DNA of 64,000 nt from Salinicoccus sp. YB14-2 (GTDB taxonomy: Bacteria; Bacillota; Bacilli; Staphylococcales; Salinicoccaceae), in contig NZ_LFKO01000001.1 of NCBI RefSeq assembly GCF_001265075.1, positions 1,427,309 through 1,491,308 of the forward strand. The letters are read 5' to 3'. Positions 9,088 to 17,544 of the stretch are shown here, one piece after another; the first letter of the stretch is position 1; every line of letters starts with the position of its first letter. The notes below the pieces were generated by a model. That model did not search any database, was not told the origin of the DNA, and worked only from the letters and a program-made list of their open reading frames with translations. The translations under genes and the position numbers were made by a program.

Positions 9088-10428
9088 GACATATCAACCT
9101 TTATAAATTTAATTTTATTTATAATATTAATATTTTTAACGATGCTATTCGTAGGATCGGAATTTTCATTAGTAAAAGCAAGACAATCACGCCTGGACAA
9201 CCTTATAGATGAAGGAAACAAAAAAGCGGTTTTAGTAAAATCCATGACACAGAAGCTGGATTATTACTTATCAGCCTGTCAGCTGGGTATTACAGTTACA
9301 GCTTTGGGCCTGGGGTGGATTGGTGAATCGACTTTCGAGGTGATTCTTCATCCATTTTTCACTTTTATAGGCGTGCCTGAAGACTTAACCACGCCGCTTG
9401 TTGTGGCATTTGCATTTGCAATTGTTACATTCATTCACGTCGTAGTGGGTGAGCTTGCACCGAAGACGGTCGCAATTCAGTATGCAGAAAAAATGGCGAT
9501 GGCGTTTTCCAGACCGATGTATTTTTTCGGGTTAATTATGAAGCCGTTAATCTGGTCGATGAACGGTACTTCAAGGTTCCTGTTGAGACTTGTCGGATTT
9601 AAAGATATGCCGACAGAACAGGCACACTCGGAAGAGGAATTGAAAGTCATCATGACCAACAGTTATCAGAGCGGTGAAATCAACCATACTGAACTTGCAT
9701 ACATGCAGAATATCTTTTCATTTGATGAAAGATTGGCAAAAGATATTATGGTACCGAGGACGCAGATGATTACTTTAACCGAGCCTATAGAAATTGATGA
9801 TGTGCTCGAGGCTGTGCAGGAACATAATTTTACACGTTACCCTGTCACTGATCACAGTGGAGATAAAGACCAGATCATCGGCTTTATTAATGTACGTGAA
9901 TTTTTAACAAATCACGTGTCCAGCAGTTATGTCGGACCGGATAACTATATACACGATATCCCGTTGATTACCGAAGTGTCACGCATCAGTGACGCACTGA
10001 TAAAAATGCAGCGCGAACGCGTTCACATTGCATTAATCATTGATGAGTACGGCGGAACAGCAGGGATGATTACGATGGAGGATATTTTAGAAGAAATCGT
10101 CGGTGAAATCAGAGATGAATTCGACGAAGATGAAGTCCCGGACATCGTAAAAGTAGAGGATAATATCTATCATATTAACGGCCGTGTATTGATTGACGAT
10201 ATTACTGACGACTTTGGCATAGAATTCAAGGATAGTGACGATATCGATACTATCGGCGGATGGATGCAGAGCGTCAATGCAGATATCGAGGTCGACGATT
10301 ATATTAATACCGAGAAAGACAAGTGGATTGTTCTGGATACAGATAATCATACAATCAAACAGGTTGCGCTTTTGAAAGGTTATAATGTAGGCAGTGACGA
10401 AGATTCATCAGATGGAAAAGATAATTAA
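9085..10428 (+). CDS. CNNM/HlyC-type membrane protein with CBS domains
   Basis: A 447-residue protein of the CNNM/CorB family (YhdP/YrkA type in Bacillus), implicated in Mg2+ or other cation efflux. Order: DUF21 with four membrane helices (about 1-200, including FVGSEFSLVKAR and VVGELAPKTVAI), a CBS pair (about 215-345, with MVPRTQMI and IDEYGGTAGM motifs) and a C-terminal CorC_HlyC domain (about 360-440). TTG is the only start that places MDISTFINL at the usual N-terminus. It is flanked by a divergent marR gene and followed by its own terminator. The ionic substrate is not evident from sequence. Confidence 0.85.
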   Translation: MDISTFINLILFIILIFLTMLFVGSEFSLVKARQSRLDNLIDEGNKKAVLVKSMTQKLDYYLSACQLGITVTALGLGWIGESTFEVILHPFFTFIGVPEDLTTPLVVAFAFAIVTFIHVVVGELAPKTVAIQYAEKMAMAFSRPMYFFGLIMKPLIWSMNGTSRFLLRLVGFKDMPTEQAHSEEELKVIMTNSYQSGEINHTELAYMQNIFSFDERLAKDIMVPRTQMITLTEPIEIDDVLEAVQEHNFTRYPVTDHSGDKDQIIGFINVREFLTNHVSSSYVGPDNYIHDIPLITEVSRISDALIKMQRERVHIALIIDEYGGTAGMITMEDILEEIVGEIRDEFDEDEVPDIVKVEDNIYHINGRVLIDDITDDFGIEFKDSDDIDTIGGWMQSVNADIEVDDYINTEKDKWIVLDTDNHTIKQVALLKGYNVGSDEDSSDGKDN

Positions 10429-10445
10429 AATATAAATGACAGACG

Positions 10446-10477
10446 CCGCCGGATATCTTTTGATACCCGGCGGTTTT
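10446..10477 (+). terminator. Terminator after the CNNM gene
   Basis: CCGCCGG pairs with CCGGCGG, extended by TATC/GATA beyond one mismatch, around a TTTT loop and followed by TTTT. It lies about 20 bases past the stop codon. The rest of the gap to 10661 holds only AT-rich sequence and a weak hairpin near 10530. Confidence 0.8.
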
Positions 10478-10661
10478 AAATTTTTCTGATAAGCGGAATT
10501 CAAATACCATCGTTTTTTGAGTTTCACGAGAGCTGAGCGAGCGCAGAGATTTTTATTTTCATCAATGTATAAATTTATTCAATATAATACCTTCGGGAAC
10601 ATATTTTCCTGCAATTTAATGATAAAATATAGTTAATAATAAAACCTATGAGGTGAGGGCT

Positions 10662-10949
10662 ATGGGGATATTGGAATTTCTGGTGGCTACGGTGCCGGTC
10701 GTATTGTTTTTTGCAGTGCCGCTGTATGCGATAAAACGCCGTTCGGATCAAAAGGATGAACGACTGAAAGTTGACCACATGCGGGAGCAGAAAGAGCTGG
10801 AACAGGTCAGACAGGAAAACTATCTGCTGGAAAATAAACAGATGCGTATCGAGCTGGATAAAATAAAAGAAGAAAGAATTTTGAAAGAAAGCGATGACCA
10901 AAAAAAGGACAGATGGCTGATAGAGGAAAGTAAAGAACGTGAATTGTAG
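10662..10949 (+). CDS. Small membrane-anchored coiled-coil protein (copy 1 of a tandem pair)
   Basis: A 95-residue protein with one N-terminal membrane helix (about residues 3-24) followed by a basic turn and a highly charged helix (about 30-90) with heptad-like Lys/Glu/Leu spacing. The core ELEQVRQENYLLENKQMR is shared, with few changes, with the next gene, so they are tandem duplicates. ATG 10662 behind AGGTGAGGG is preferred to the upstream GTG at 10653. I do not recognise a named family. The topology suggests a membrane-tethered cytoplasmic coiled coil (inference). Confidence 0.7.
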   Translation: MGILEFLVATVPVVLFFAVPLYAIKRRSDQKDERLKVDHMREQKELEQVRQENYLLENKQMRIELDKIKEERILKESDDQKKDRWLIEESKEREL

Positions 10950-10960
10950 GTGTTGAAGAA

Positions 10961-11275
10961 ATGGGATTTTTTGATGTCATCATGGGACTTGTCGGTCTTG
11001 GCGGTCTCGGCATTATAAGTATTGCAGGCATAGCATTTTATGCGATAACGAGGGATTTCAACCAGGAAAAAGAAAAATTGCAGTTTAAGAAGATGCAGGA
11101 AGAGAGAAAACTGGAACAGATCAAACAGGAAAATTATTTATTGGAAAATGAAGATATGCGGCTTGAGCTGAACAAAATAAAAGAAAAACGATTATTGGCA
11201 GAGAAAGAAAATGAGGAAAATAGCCGCTGGTTAATCCAGGAGACAAAAAATGATAAAGAAAAACCTGAGAAGTGA
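10961..11275 (+). CDS. Small membrane-anchored coiled-coil protein (copy 2 of a tandem pair)
   Basis: A 104-residue paralog of the preceding gene, 11 bases downstream. It has a Gly-rich membrane helix (about residues 5-27: VIMGLVGLGGLGI) and a charged coiled-coil region (KLEQIKQENYLLENEDMR). The membrane segments of the two copies differ much more than the coiled coils, so the soluble half appears to be the constrained part. Both may form a heteromeric coiled coil. A hairpin that begins inside the last codons ends the transcript. Function unknown. Confidence 0.7.
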   Translation: MGFFDVIMGLVGLGGLGIISIAGIAFYAITRDFNQEKEKLQFKKMQEERKLEQIKQENYLLENEDMRLELNKIKEKRLLAEKENEENSRWLIQETKNDKEKPEK

Positions 11276-11290
11276 AGATTCTCAGGTTTT
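11260..11290. terminator. Terminator overlapping the end of the coiled-coil gene
   Basis: AAAACCTGAGA and TCTCAGGTTTT pair across the stop codon (11273-11275). The A/T flanks suit both strands, so it can also end the convergent GlsB-type gene. Confidence 0.8.
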
Positions 11291-11307
11291 ATACTGTATA
11301 AATTCTA

Positions 11308-11565
11308 TTAAGCTTTGTTACTGCCGATGGCTTTCATTATAAATGATACGATTAAAATGAGAATAATTGCGCCAATCAAGCCGCCAATCAGACTCACACC
11401 GCCGATTTCAGGACCGATGCCGAGGCCAAGTGCGTTACCAATTGAAGCACCGACCAAACCGGCAATAATATTACCGATGATACCGAACGGAACATCTTTA
11501 CCTAAAATTCCACCGGCAATCCAACCAATCAGACCGCCGACAATAAGAGTTACAATCCAACCCAT
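11308..11565 (-). CDS. GlsB/YeaQ/YmgE family stress-response membrane protein
   Basis: An 85-residue Gly-rich protein with three predicted membrane helices and the family pattern GLIGWIAGGILG...GIIGNIIAGLVGASIGN. Members are small general-stress membrane proteins. A strong AAGGAGGATAT ribosome site precedes the ATG, and a sigma-B-like promoter lies about 80-100 bases upstream, in keeping with stress induction. Monocistronic and convergent with the coiled-coil pair. Confidence 0.85.
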   Translation of the reverse strand: MGWIVTLIVGGLIGWIAGGILGKDVPFGIIGNIIAGLVGASIGNALGLGIGPEIGGVSLIGGLIGAIILILIVSFIMKAIGSNKA

Positions 11566-11643
11566 AATGATATCCTCCTTAACAAATTAAAATAAAATGA
11601 AAACATTCGAACCAATATATATTTTCTTGATTCTAAAATATCA

Positions 11644-11668
11644 ATACCCTTTTCTTCATTTTTTAATC
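11644..11668 (-). promoter_or_regulatory. Sigma-B-like promoter for the GlsB-type gene
   Basis: Read on the minus strand: GATTAA (11668-11663), 13-base spacer, GGGTAT (11649-11644). This differs from the Bacillus/Staphylococcus sigma-B consensus GTTTAA-N12-15-GGGTAT at one position. It points at a gene of a known stress family. Confidence 0.6.
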
Positions 11669-11825
11669 ATGTTATTAAATACTCTGTGAAGTGTTACCAG
11701 CTTAAAAATGGTTTTCATCTTTTCCTGTCTTTTAATCATAAAACCGGGTGAATATAAAGGAACAAATATTAACATTAAATGATATATGCTAAAATATAGG
11801 AAAACAAAAGGAATACGGAATACTT

Positions 11826-12404
11826 ATGAAAATATTAATGATAGATAATTACGATTCGTTTACATATAATCTCGTCCACTATATGGAAGGCAACCCATAT
11901 GATGTGGAAATTTTAATAAAAACACCTGATGAGCTGGAACACATTTCGATTGAGCGCGAAAAAATCATCGGTATGGTCATCTCTCCGGGTCCATCCCATC
12001 CGAAAGACCGGCAGGAAGTGATTGACTTTATAGGACGGCATTGGGAGAGGGTGCCGATATTGGGAATATGTCTCGGTCATCAGATGCTTTGGCATATGAC
12101 CGGGGGCGACGTCATCAGGGGCGAACGCCCGATCCACGGGCATACTTATGAAATCCGGCATTCCGGTCATTTCATTTTTGAAGGTGTCAGACAGCCTTTG
12201 AGGGTAACAAGGTATCATTCACTTGTATGTGCCGGCGAAAGCACAGCGTTTGAAGTGACTGCACAGTCAGACGATGGTGTGAACATGGCCATCCAGCATA
12301 AATCACTGCCGATTTACGGTGTGCAGTATCATCCTGAAGCGATTTTATCCTTGGACGGCAGAAAGCAGTTATTCAACTTTATCAAAATAGCAATGGAGGC
12401 CTAG
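11826..12404 (+). CDS. pabA: Aminodeoxychorismate synthase glutamine amidotransferase PabA (TrpG-like)
   Basis: A 192-residue class I glutamine amidotransferase that supplies ammonia for 4-amino-4-deoxychorismate synthesis (folate pathway). The Cys nucleophile is in GICLGHQ (about residue 79) and the His-Glu pair in QYHPEA (about 168-172); NYDSFTYNL is the N-terminal signature. It precedes pabB-pabC by two bases, which favours PabA over TrpG. It could still serve anthranilate synthase as well if no other TrpG exists. Confidence 0.88.
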   Translation: MKILMIDNYDSFTYNLVHYMEGNPYDVEILIKTPDELEHISIEREKIIGMVISPGPSHPKDRQEVIDFIGRHWERVPILGICLGHQMLWHMTGGDVIRGERPIHGHTYEIRHSGHFIFEGVRQPLRVTRYHSLVCAGESTAFEVTAQSDDGVNMAIQHKSLPIYGVQYHPEAILSLDGRKQLFNFIKIAMEA

Positions 12405-12406
12405 AA

Positions 12407-14101
12407 GTGCACGTACATGCCAAGTTTAAAAAAAATTCACAGGTGGAAGATTTGTATTTTACAAATCCGGTCCTTGTTATGACAGAACAGACACACAGCC
12501 TTCATGAAGCGCTGAAAACCGGAGAGGCTCATATGAAAGACGGCTGTTATGTCATCAATGCCATCACATATGAGTCATTCGACCAGGAAAATGAACAGTT
12601 CATCATCGGGGTCTTTTCAGACACTGTGGATTACAGAACGTTCATATCAGACAGAGAAACATCAACATATGAAATGACCGAACCCGAGTTTACAGAAACG
12701 CGGGACCAGATCATTAAAAACATTGAGCAGGTCAGGGAGTATATCCGTGACGGTCATACTTACCAGGTCAACTACACGACGAGATTAAAAGGCAATTTTT
12801 ACGGCGACGGCCATACTTTGTTTGAAACGCTGATGTCTTCCAATAACGGCGATTATGCCATGTATATTGAGTACGGTGACGAGCAGATCGTCAGCTGCTC
12901 ACCGGAATTGTTTTTCGAAGTGGATGAAGACAGAACAATTCGTACGCGTCCGATGAAGGGAACAGCGCCCCGCGGCAGGAGTGAAAAGGAAGATGATGAC
13001 AACTATCGTTTTCTGAGAGAGTCGAAAAAGGACCAGGCTGAAAATGTGATGATCGGCGATCTCCTTAGAAACGATATCTCCAAAGTCGCTGCGAAAAACA
13101 GTGTCAATGTACCGAAACTGTTCACGATAGAAAAGTATGCTACGGTTTTTCAAATGACATCCACAGTGGAGGCAGAGCTTAAAGAAGGTGTAAACCTCAC
13201 AAATATAATGGAAGGATTGTTTCCATGCGGTTCCATCACCGGGGCGCCCAAACTTTCAACGATGAATATCATCAATGCCCTGGAGGCGACGCCAAGAGAA
13301 TATTATTGCGGCACACTTGGAATAATGTACCCGGACGGGGAGTCTGTATTTAACGTGCCGATCAGAACGCTCTATATAAAAGGTGAAGATTATGTTTATG
13401 GTGCCGGAGGCGGTATTACGTATGATTCAATCCCTGCATCGGAATATGATGAAATTGTGGATAAGACAGCATTTTTAAAGAAAGCCCAATTTGAGCTGAT
13501 TGAATCGATGCGACTTGAAGACGGCCGGGTGCACCGGCTTCCATATCATGAGAGCCGGCTCTCATTGTCGGCTGATGTGTTTGGTTTCAAGGCGGCCGAT
13601 CTGACGGAAGCGATCGACCAATATAAGCGGACCGAAGGTATCAACGACGGTCTATATAAACTGAGGGCAACATTGAACCGAGCCGGCGAATTGGCAATAT
13701 CCCATGCACCGATTGCTGATCGTGAGGAAGAAGAGGCGTTTCTGTACAGTGACCCCACCAATGGGCCATTGAAATTTATTGAGAATAAGACGACGGTAAG
13801 GTATCATTACAAAATACCAAACAATGATTTCAACATCGTTTTATATTATAATGAACATCAACAGCTGACCGAATTCAACATTGGTAATATCGTTGTCTCA
13901 GAGGATGATAAATTTTATACGCCATCATCAGAGACAGGTATTTTAAATGGCGTGATGCGGCAATCTTTATTGGACGATGAAACGATTCAGGAAAAAGATT
14001 ATTCAATTGATGATTTTATTAAGAAATATAAAGAAGGCCGGATATCTGTATATTTAATAAACAGTGTCCGCGGTTGGCTGAAGATCAGACTTACAATATA
14101 G
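12407..14101 (+). CDS. pabB: Fused aminodeoxychorismate synthase component I and 4-amino-4-deoxychorismate lyase (PabB-PabC)
   Basis: A 564-residue fusion. Residues about 1-365 are PabB: a chorismate-binding domain with RDGHTYQVNYT, RPMKGTAPRG, LLRNDISKVA and FPCGSITGAPK motifs. Residues about 370-564 are a class IV aminotransferase fold (PabC): HRLPYHESRL, the ENKTTVR lysine as likely PLP anchor, and GILNGVMRQ. Together with PabA it makes p-aminobenzoate from chorismate and glutamine. The start is GTG 12407 with GGAGG seven bases upstream. The two activities are separate genes in Bacillus subtilis. Confidence 0.88.
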   Translation: MHVHAKFKKNSQVEDLYFTNPVLVMTEQTHSLHEALKTGEAHMKDGCYVINAITYESFDQENEQFIIGVFSDTVDYRTFISDRETSTYEMTEPEFTETRDQIIKNIEQVREYIRDGHTYQVNYTTRLKGNFYGDGHTLFETLMSSNNGDYAMYIEYGDEQIVSCSPELFFEVDEDRTIRTRPMKGTAPRGRSEKEDDDNYRFLRESKKDQAENVMIGDLLRNDISKVAAKNSVNVPKLFTIEKYATVFQMTSTVEAELKEGVNLTNIMEGLFPCGSITGAPKLSTMNIINALEATPREYYCGTLGIMYPDGESVFNVPIRTLYIKGEDYVYGAGGGITYDSIPASEYDEIVDKTAFLKKAQFELIESMRLEDGRVHRLPYHESRLSLSADVFGFKAADLTEAIDQYKRTEGINDGLYKLRATLNRAGELAISHAPIADREEEEAFLYSDPTNGPLKFIENKTTVRYHYKIPNNDFNIVLYYNEHQQLTEFNIGNIVVSEDDKFYTPSSETGILNGVMRQSLLDDETIQEKDYSIDDFIKKYKEGRISVYLINSVRGWLKIRLTI

Positions 14102-14111
14102 AGGTGAAAAA

Positions 14112-14321
14112 ATGATTACTTTTTTACTAATAATACTGCTTGTCGGTATCGTCTTATTTACACATTTTGTAGTCACTTATTTAATAGATAATAATTTAAA
14201 GATAATTGGTGTATTGATTGGTTTCACCGGTCTGATCGTCGCAATTATCATCACGTATTTTATCATTACAAATATCGCTGAGTTTTTAACGGCTGAATTA
14301 GACTTATTCTATAATAACTAG
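14112..14321 (+). CDS. Small two-helix membrane protein
   Basis: A 69-residue hydrophobic protein with two membrane helices (about 2-23 and 32-58) and an acidic C-terminus. A good GAGGTGA site precedes the ATG, ten bases after the pabB-pabC stop, so it is in the same transcript. No family recognised. Confidence 0.65.
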   Translation: MITFLLIILLVGIVLFTHFVVTYLIDNNLKIIGVLIGFTGLIVAIIITYFIITNIAEFLTAELDLFYNN

Positions 14322-14338
14322 GGCATAGGAGGACAAGG

Positions 14339-14596
14339 ATGTTTTTTGCTAATGGTGATCATGCGGTTACATACCAACAGAACGAAGTCATTGATCCGGC
14401 GGTTCTTAAACGGCTGAAAAATGCTTTCGACACTTCAGCACATGAGTATTTAACAGAAATAATTACAACCGAGAATACATTGACTTTCATGTATGAGCCG
14501 ATAAAAGTGATGGAAAGTCATGATACTATCGAGCCGTGCGGACTCGTTATCGAAGAGGCACAAGGATTTTTAGTTGAAAAGGGGTTTTTAAAGTGA
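14339..14596 (+). CDS. KipI/PxpB-like protein reduced to the N-terminal domain
   Basis: An 85-residue protein overlapping the KipA/PxpC-like gene by four bases. The start (FANGDHAVTYQQNEVIDPAVLKRL) resembles the opening of KipI/allophanate-hydrolase-subunit-1 proteins (GDxAlxv..g..id). Those are normally about 220-240 residues with a cyclophilin-like C-terminal domain; here only the first domain is present, and the reading frame ends cleanly with its own coupled partner. GGAGG lies before the ATG. Identification rests on a short motif plus the neighbour, so it is tentative. Confidence 0.55.
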   Translation: MFFANGDHAVTYQQNEVIDPAVLKRLKNAFDTSAHEYLTEIITTENTLTFMYEPIKVMESHDTIEPCGLVIEEAQGFLVEKGFLK

Positions 14597-15534
14597 GTTT
14601 AATCATTCAGGACAGCGGTCTTTTTTCAATCGTCCAATCGTTGAACGAACAGCCCTCGCCGGAAGGTCAGGAATTAAAAGGCGCGTGTGACAGACTGGCT
14701 CATCAGCTGGCAAACCAGCTGGTCGGTAATAAAAAAGATGAACTGACAATAGAAATGACGGTCAAACCGGCGATCATTAAATTCACCGAGCCGACCATCA
14801 TCGCTTTTTCAGGGGCTGAATTTACAGGCCGTTGCAACAACCAGGAAGTGCTTCCGAACAGGATATACCTTTTTGACCGTGGAGACGTGCTGAAATTTGT
14901 CGACACACCGAGGGGCAACAGAGTATATATAGCAGTTGCGGGCGGTATCAAAGTCGAAGGATCCAATATATTAAAGTCCGGTGACGAAGTGATCATGTGC
15001 CGTGATTATACATTCCAGCATGATGAACTGTTCAATATGCTTCGTAATAAAAACATGGTGAGCTGGGGAGTGGATACATACTCTCTTGTTGAAATATATC
15101 TATCCGATCTGTTTCATGTGGTCAGAAGACCGGATATCAGTGACGAAGTATATGACACCCTCGAAAGTACAGAATTTACGGTGTCTAAAGAGAAGAACAG
15201 AGTCTCCCTGCATCTGGAAGGTAAAGAGCTGGAGGCAGATCCGTCGAACATCACCCACCCGGGAATTAAGGGCGGTGTGTACGTCGCTGCAGGCAAACCT
15301 GTACTTGCACTTAATGATTTTGACCAGCCGACAACGGCAGAACATGTAGGGACCATTCCTTCCTACCATATGCATAAGTTGTCCCAGAAGCGGCGCGGCT
15401 CCAAAGTTAAATTTAAAGTGATCGACTGCGACGATGCCCATGCGAATCTGTATGCACAGAATTTATGGGTGAAAAGCTTGTTCAAAGCGATAGACTACCG
15501 GCTGTCCAAAGAATTGGTCAAAGAAAAAATGTAA
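14593..15534 (+). CDS. KipA/PxpC-like biotin-dependent carboxyltransferase family protein
   Basis: A 313-residue AHS2-domain protein. Motifs of the family are IQDSGLFSIVQSL at the N-terminus, a central AFSGAEFTG followed by GNRVYIAVAGGI, and HPGIKGGVYVAAGKPV near residue 235. PxpABC is the ATP-dependent 5-oxoprolinase; KipIA also regulates KinA in Bacillus. PxpA is not adjacent, and the partner KipI is truncated, so activity cannot be assumed. Last gene of the pabA transcript, followed by a terminator. Confidence 0.72.
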   Translation: MSLIIQDSGLFSIVQSLNEQPSPEGQELKGACDRLAHQLANQLVGNKKDELTIEMTVKPAIIKFTEPTIIAFSGAEFTGRCNNQEVLPNRIYLFDRGDVLKFVDTPRGNRVYIAVAGGIKVEGSNILKSGDEVIMCRDYTFQHDELFNMLRNKNMVSWGVDTYSLVEIYLSDLFHVVRRPDISDEVYDTLESTEFTVSKEKNRVSLHLEGKELEADPSNITHPGIKGGVYVAAGKPVLALNDFDQPTTAEHVGTIPSYHMHKLSQKRRGSKVKFKVIDCDDAHANLYAQNLWVKSLFKAIDYRLSKELVKEKM

Positions 15535-15539
15535 AGTGA

Positions 15540-15569
15540 AACATCTGGAGTATTTCCAGATGTTTTTTT
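15540..15569 (+). terminator. Terminator after the KipA-like gene
   Basis: AACATCTGG and CCAGATGTT form a 9-bp stem around AGTATTT, followed by T5. Ends the pabA operon. Confidence 0.9.
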
Positions 15570-15667
15570 GTAGAAATAATTATTAAACCAACAAAAATGC
15601 CCCGAAATCGGGTATAATATATATCATTAATTATTGAGATATTCACTTTTAAACGGTGGGATAAAGT

Positions 15668-17494
15668 ATGATAGAGACGACATTACAAAAATATTTTGGA
15701 TTTAAAACGTTCAGACCTAAACAACGTAATATTATCAACTCTGTTAAAAACAGACAAAATACCCTGGGTGTTTTACCGACCGGTTCTGGTAAATCACTTT
15801 GTTTTCAAGTGCCCGGATTAGAGCTGGAAGGCATCACTTTAGTAATTTCCCCATTGATTTCACTGATGAAAGACCAGGTGGAGCACCTTAATAGAATTGG
15901 AATTTCTGCAGAATATTTAAATTCCACATTAAAGAAAAACGAAATAAAAAACATTATGCAGGACGGGTTGAAAGGCCGTTATAAATTTTTATACGTCGCC
16001 CCCGAACGTTTTAACAATGAAGAGTTCAATCAGTTTGTCAGGAATCTGAATATACCTCTGGTCGCATTTGATGAAGCGCACTGCATTTCCAAATGGGGCC
16101 ATGATTTCAGACCAAGCTATCAGGAAGTCATACCGGCCATCCAGTCACTGATACCTGAAGCGACCTTTGTTGCTCTGACTGCCACTGCGACAGAAGAAGT
16201 CCAGGAGAATATCCAGGAATTATTGGATATTAAAGATGAACATGTCGTCCTCCAAAGTATAAAGAGAGATAACCTGCATTTGATTGTAAATAAAACTTAT
16301 CAGCGGGAACAGTTCATTCTTTCCTACATTCAGGAGCGGAAAAACATGTCGGGCATCGTATATGCTGCGACAAGAGCAGAAGTAGAAAAAATATCATCCT
16401 ACTTGAAAGATCAGGATATTGATAATGTAATCTATCACGGCGGTCTAGGGAAAAAAGAGCGGGATGACAACCAGCATGCATTTGTTTCGAACAAGGTGAA
16501 CATTGTTGTCGCGACGAATGCTTTCGGTATGGGTATTAACAAACCGGATATCCGGTTCATCATCCATAACAATCTGCCGGGAGATGTAGAAAGCTATTAT
16601 CAGGAAATCGGACGTGCAGGACGTGACGGCCTCGACAGTGAATGTATACTGTTGTCCAGCGAAAGAGATGTCAATTTGCATCAGTTCTTTATTGACCGCT
16701 CCAATGGTACCGATCAGCATAAAGATCATATGCGAAACAAACTGGATCGGATGATTCAATATAACAGGACTTCCAAATGTCTGATGAGCTTCATGGTCAA
16801 GTACTTCGATGCAGATGAGTATGTGAAGGCGTGCGGGCATTGTGTTAATTGTTTGAGCAATGAGCGGACTTATAATATGAAGAATGAAGCGAAGACTGTA
16901 CTGAATCTGATTCAGGATACAAAAACACCGCTGACAAAGGAGCATATCATCCAGGTCTTAAGAGGTGAAAGAAGCGAAAATATTCTTTTCAACGGACTTG
17001 ACCAATCCCGTTATTTCGGTCTTATGGAAAGTTACCTGACGGGAGAACTCCATCACATTCTGGATGAACTTATTTTAAACGGTCATGTGCATTTTAAAAA
17101 TGACCATTTACATCTGGTGGATCTCAGTTTTTATATTTTAAAAGAAAACAAAGATATATACACTGTTCCTTTCAGAAAACATTTCAAGGAAAAGGTGAAT
17201 GTTTCAACGGCTTCATCTCCGAATGAAACACTGTTTCAGAAACTGATGGATAAAAGAGCATCATTGGCTGAAAAATATGGAGTGGAAGAAGAGAGCATAT
17301 TCAGTGAAGGTATGCTGAAGGAATTTACAAGAAAGCTGCCGATGTCAAAACAGGATATGGTGCATCTTGCAGGCGTGGGAAACTACAAGCTGAAGCATTA
17401 TTGTCCACATTTCCTGAAAGTGATCAAACAGCACAGAGAGTGCCTGACAACACACAATCAAAACCCAAAACATAAGTCACCGCAGAAAAATTAA
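15668..17494 (+). CDS. recQ: ATP-dependent DNA helicase RecQ
   Basis: A 608-residue 3'-5' helicase. Order: helicase core with Walker A TGSGKS (about 38-43) and DEAH box in FDEAHCISKWGHDFRP, second RecA domain ending in QEIGRAGRDG, a RecQ zinc-binding region with Cys at CLMSFMV and CGHCVNC, a winged helix, and a C-terminal HRDC domain (about 520-590). A TATAAT at 15613-15618 with an inverted repeat CCCGA-AA-TCGGG just upstream probably marks its promoter. Its stop is followed by a terminator shared with the convergent transporter gene. Confidence 0.92.
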   Translation: MIETTLQKYFGFKTFRPKQRNIINSVKNRQNTLGVLPTGSGKSLCFQVPGLELEGITLVISPLISLMKDQVEHLNRIGISAEYLNSTLKKNEIKNIMQDGLKGRYKFLYVAPERFNNEEFNQFVRNLNIPLVAFDEAHCISKWGHDFRPSYQEVIPAIQSLIPEATFVALTATATEEVQENIQELLDIKDEHVVLQSIKRDNLHLIVNKTYQREQFILSYIQERKNMSGIVYAATRAEVEKISSYLKDQDIDNVIYHGGLGKKERDDNQHAFVSNKVNIVVATNAFGMGINKPDIRFIIHNNLPGDVESYYQEIGRAGRDGLDSECILLSSERDVNLHQFFIDRSNGTDQHKDHMRNKLDRMIQYNRTSKCLMSFMVKYFDADEYVKACGHCVNCLSNERTYNMKNEAKTVLNLIQDTKTPLTKEHIIQVLRGERSENILFNGLDQSRYFGLMESYLTGELHHILDELILNGHVHFKNDHLHLVDLSFYILKENKDIYTVPFRKHFKEKVNVSTASSPNETLFQKLMDKRASLAEKYGVEEESIFSEGMLKEFTRKLPMSKQDMVHLAGVGNYKLKHYCPHFLKVIKQHRECLTTHNQNPKHKSPQKN

Positions 17495-17536
17495 AAATAA
17501 CGATCAAATTCAGTTTTGAATTGATCGTTATTTTAA
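17493..17536. terminator. Bidirectional terminator between recQ and the DMT transporter gene
   Basis: AAAATAACGATCAA pairs with TTGATCGTTATTTT, extended inward by ATTCA/TGAAT with one bulge. A/T flanks suit both directions. Confidence 0.88.
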
Positions 17537-17544
17537 TGACTGGA

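Noticed and set aside
10520..10560. Second terminator or small RNA before the coiled-coil genes
   Set aside because: The CTGAGCGAGCGCAG hairpin is short and mismatched; only a few T residues follow.
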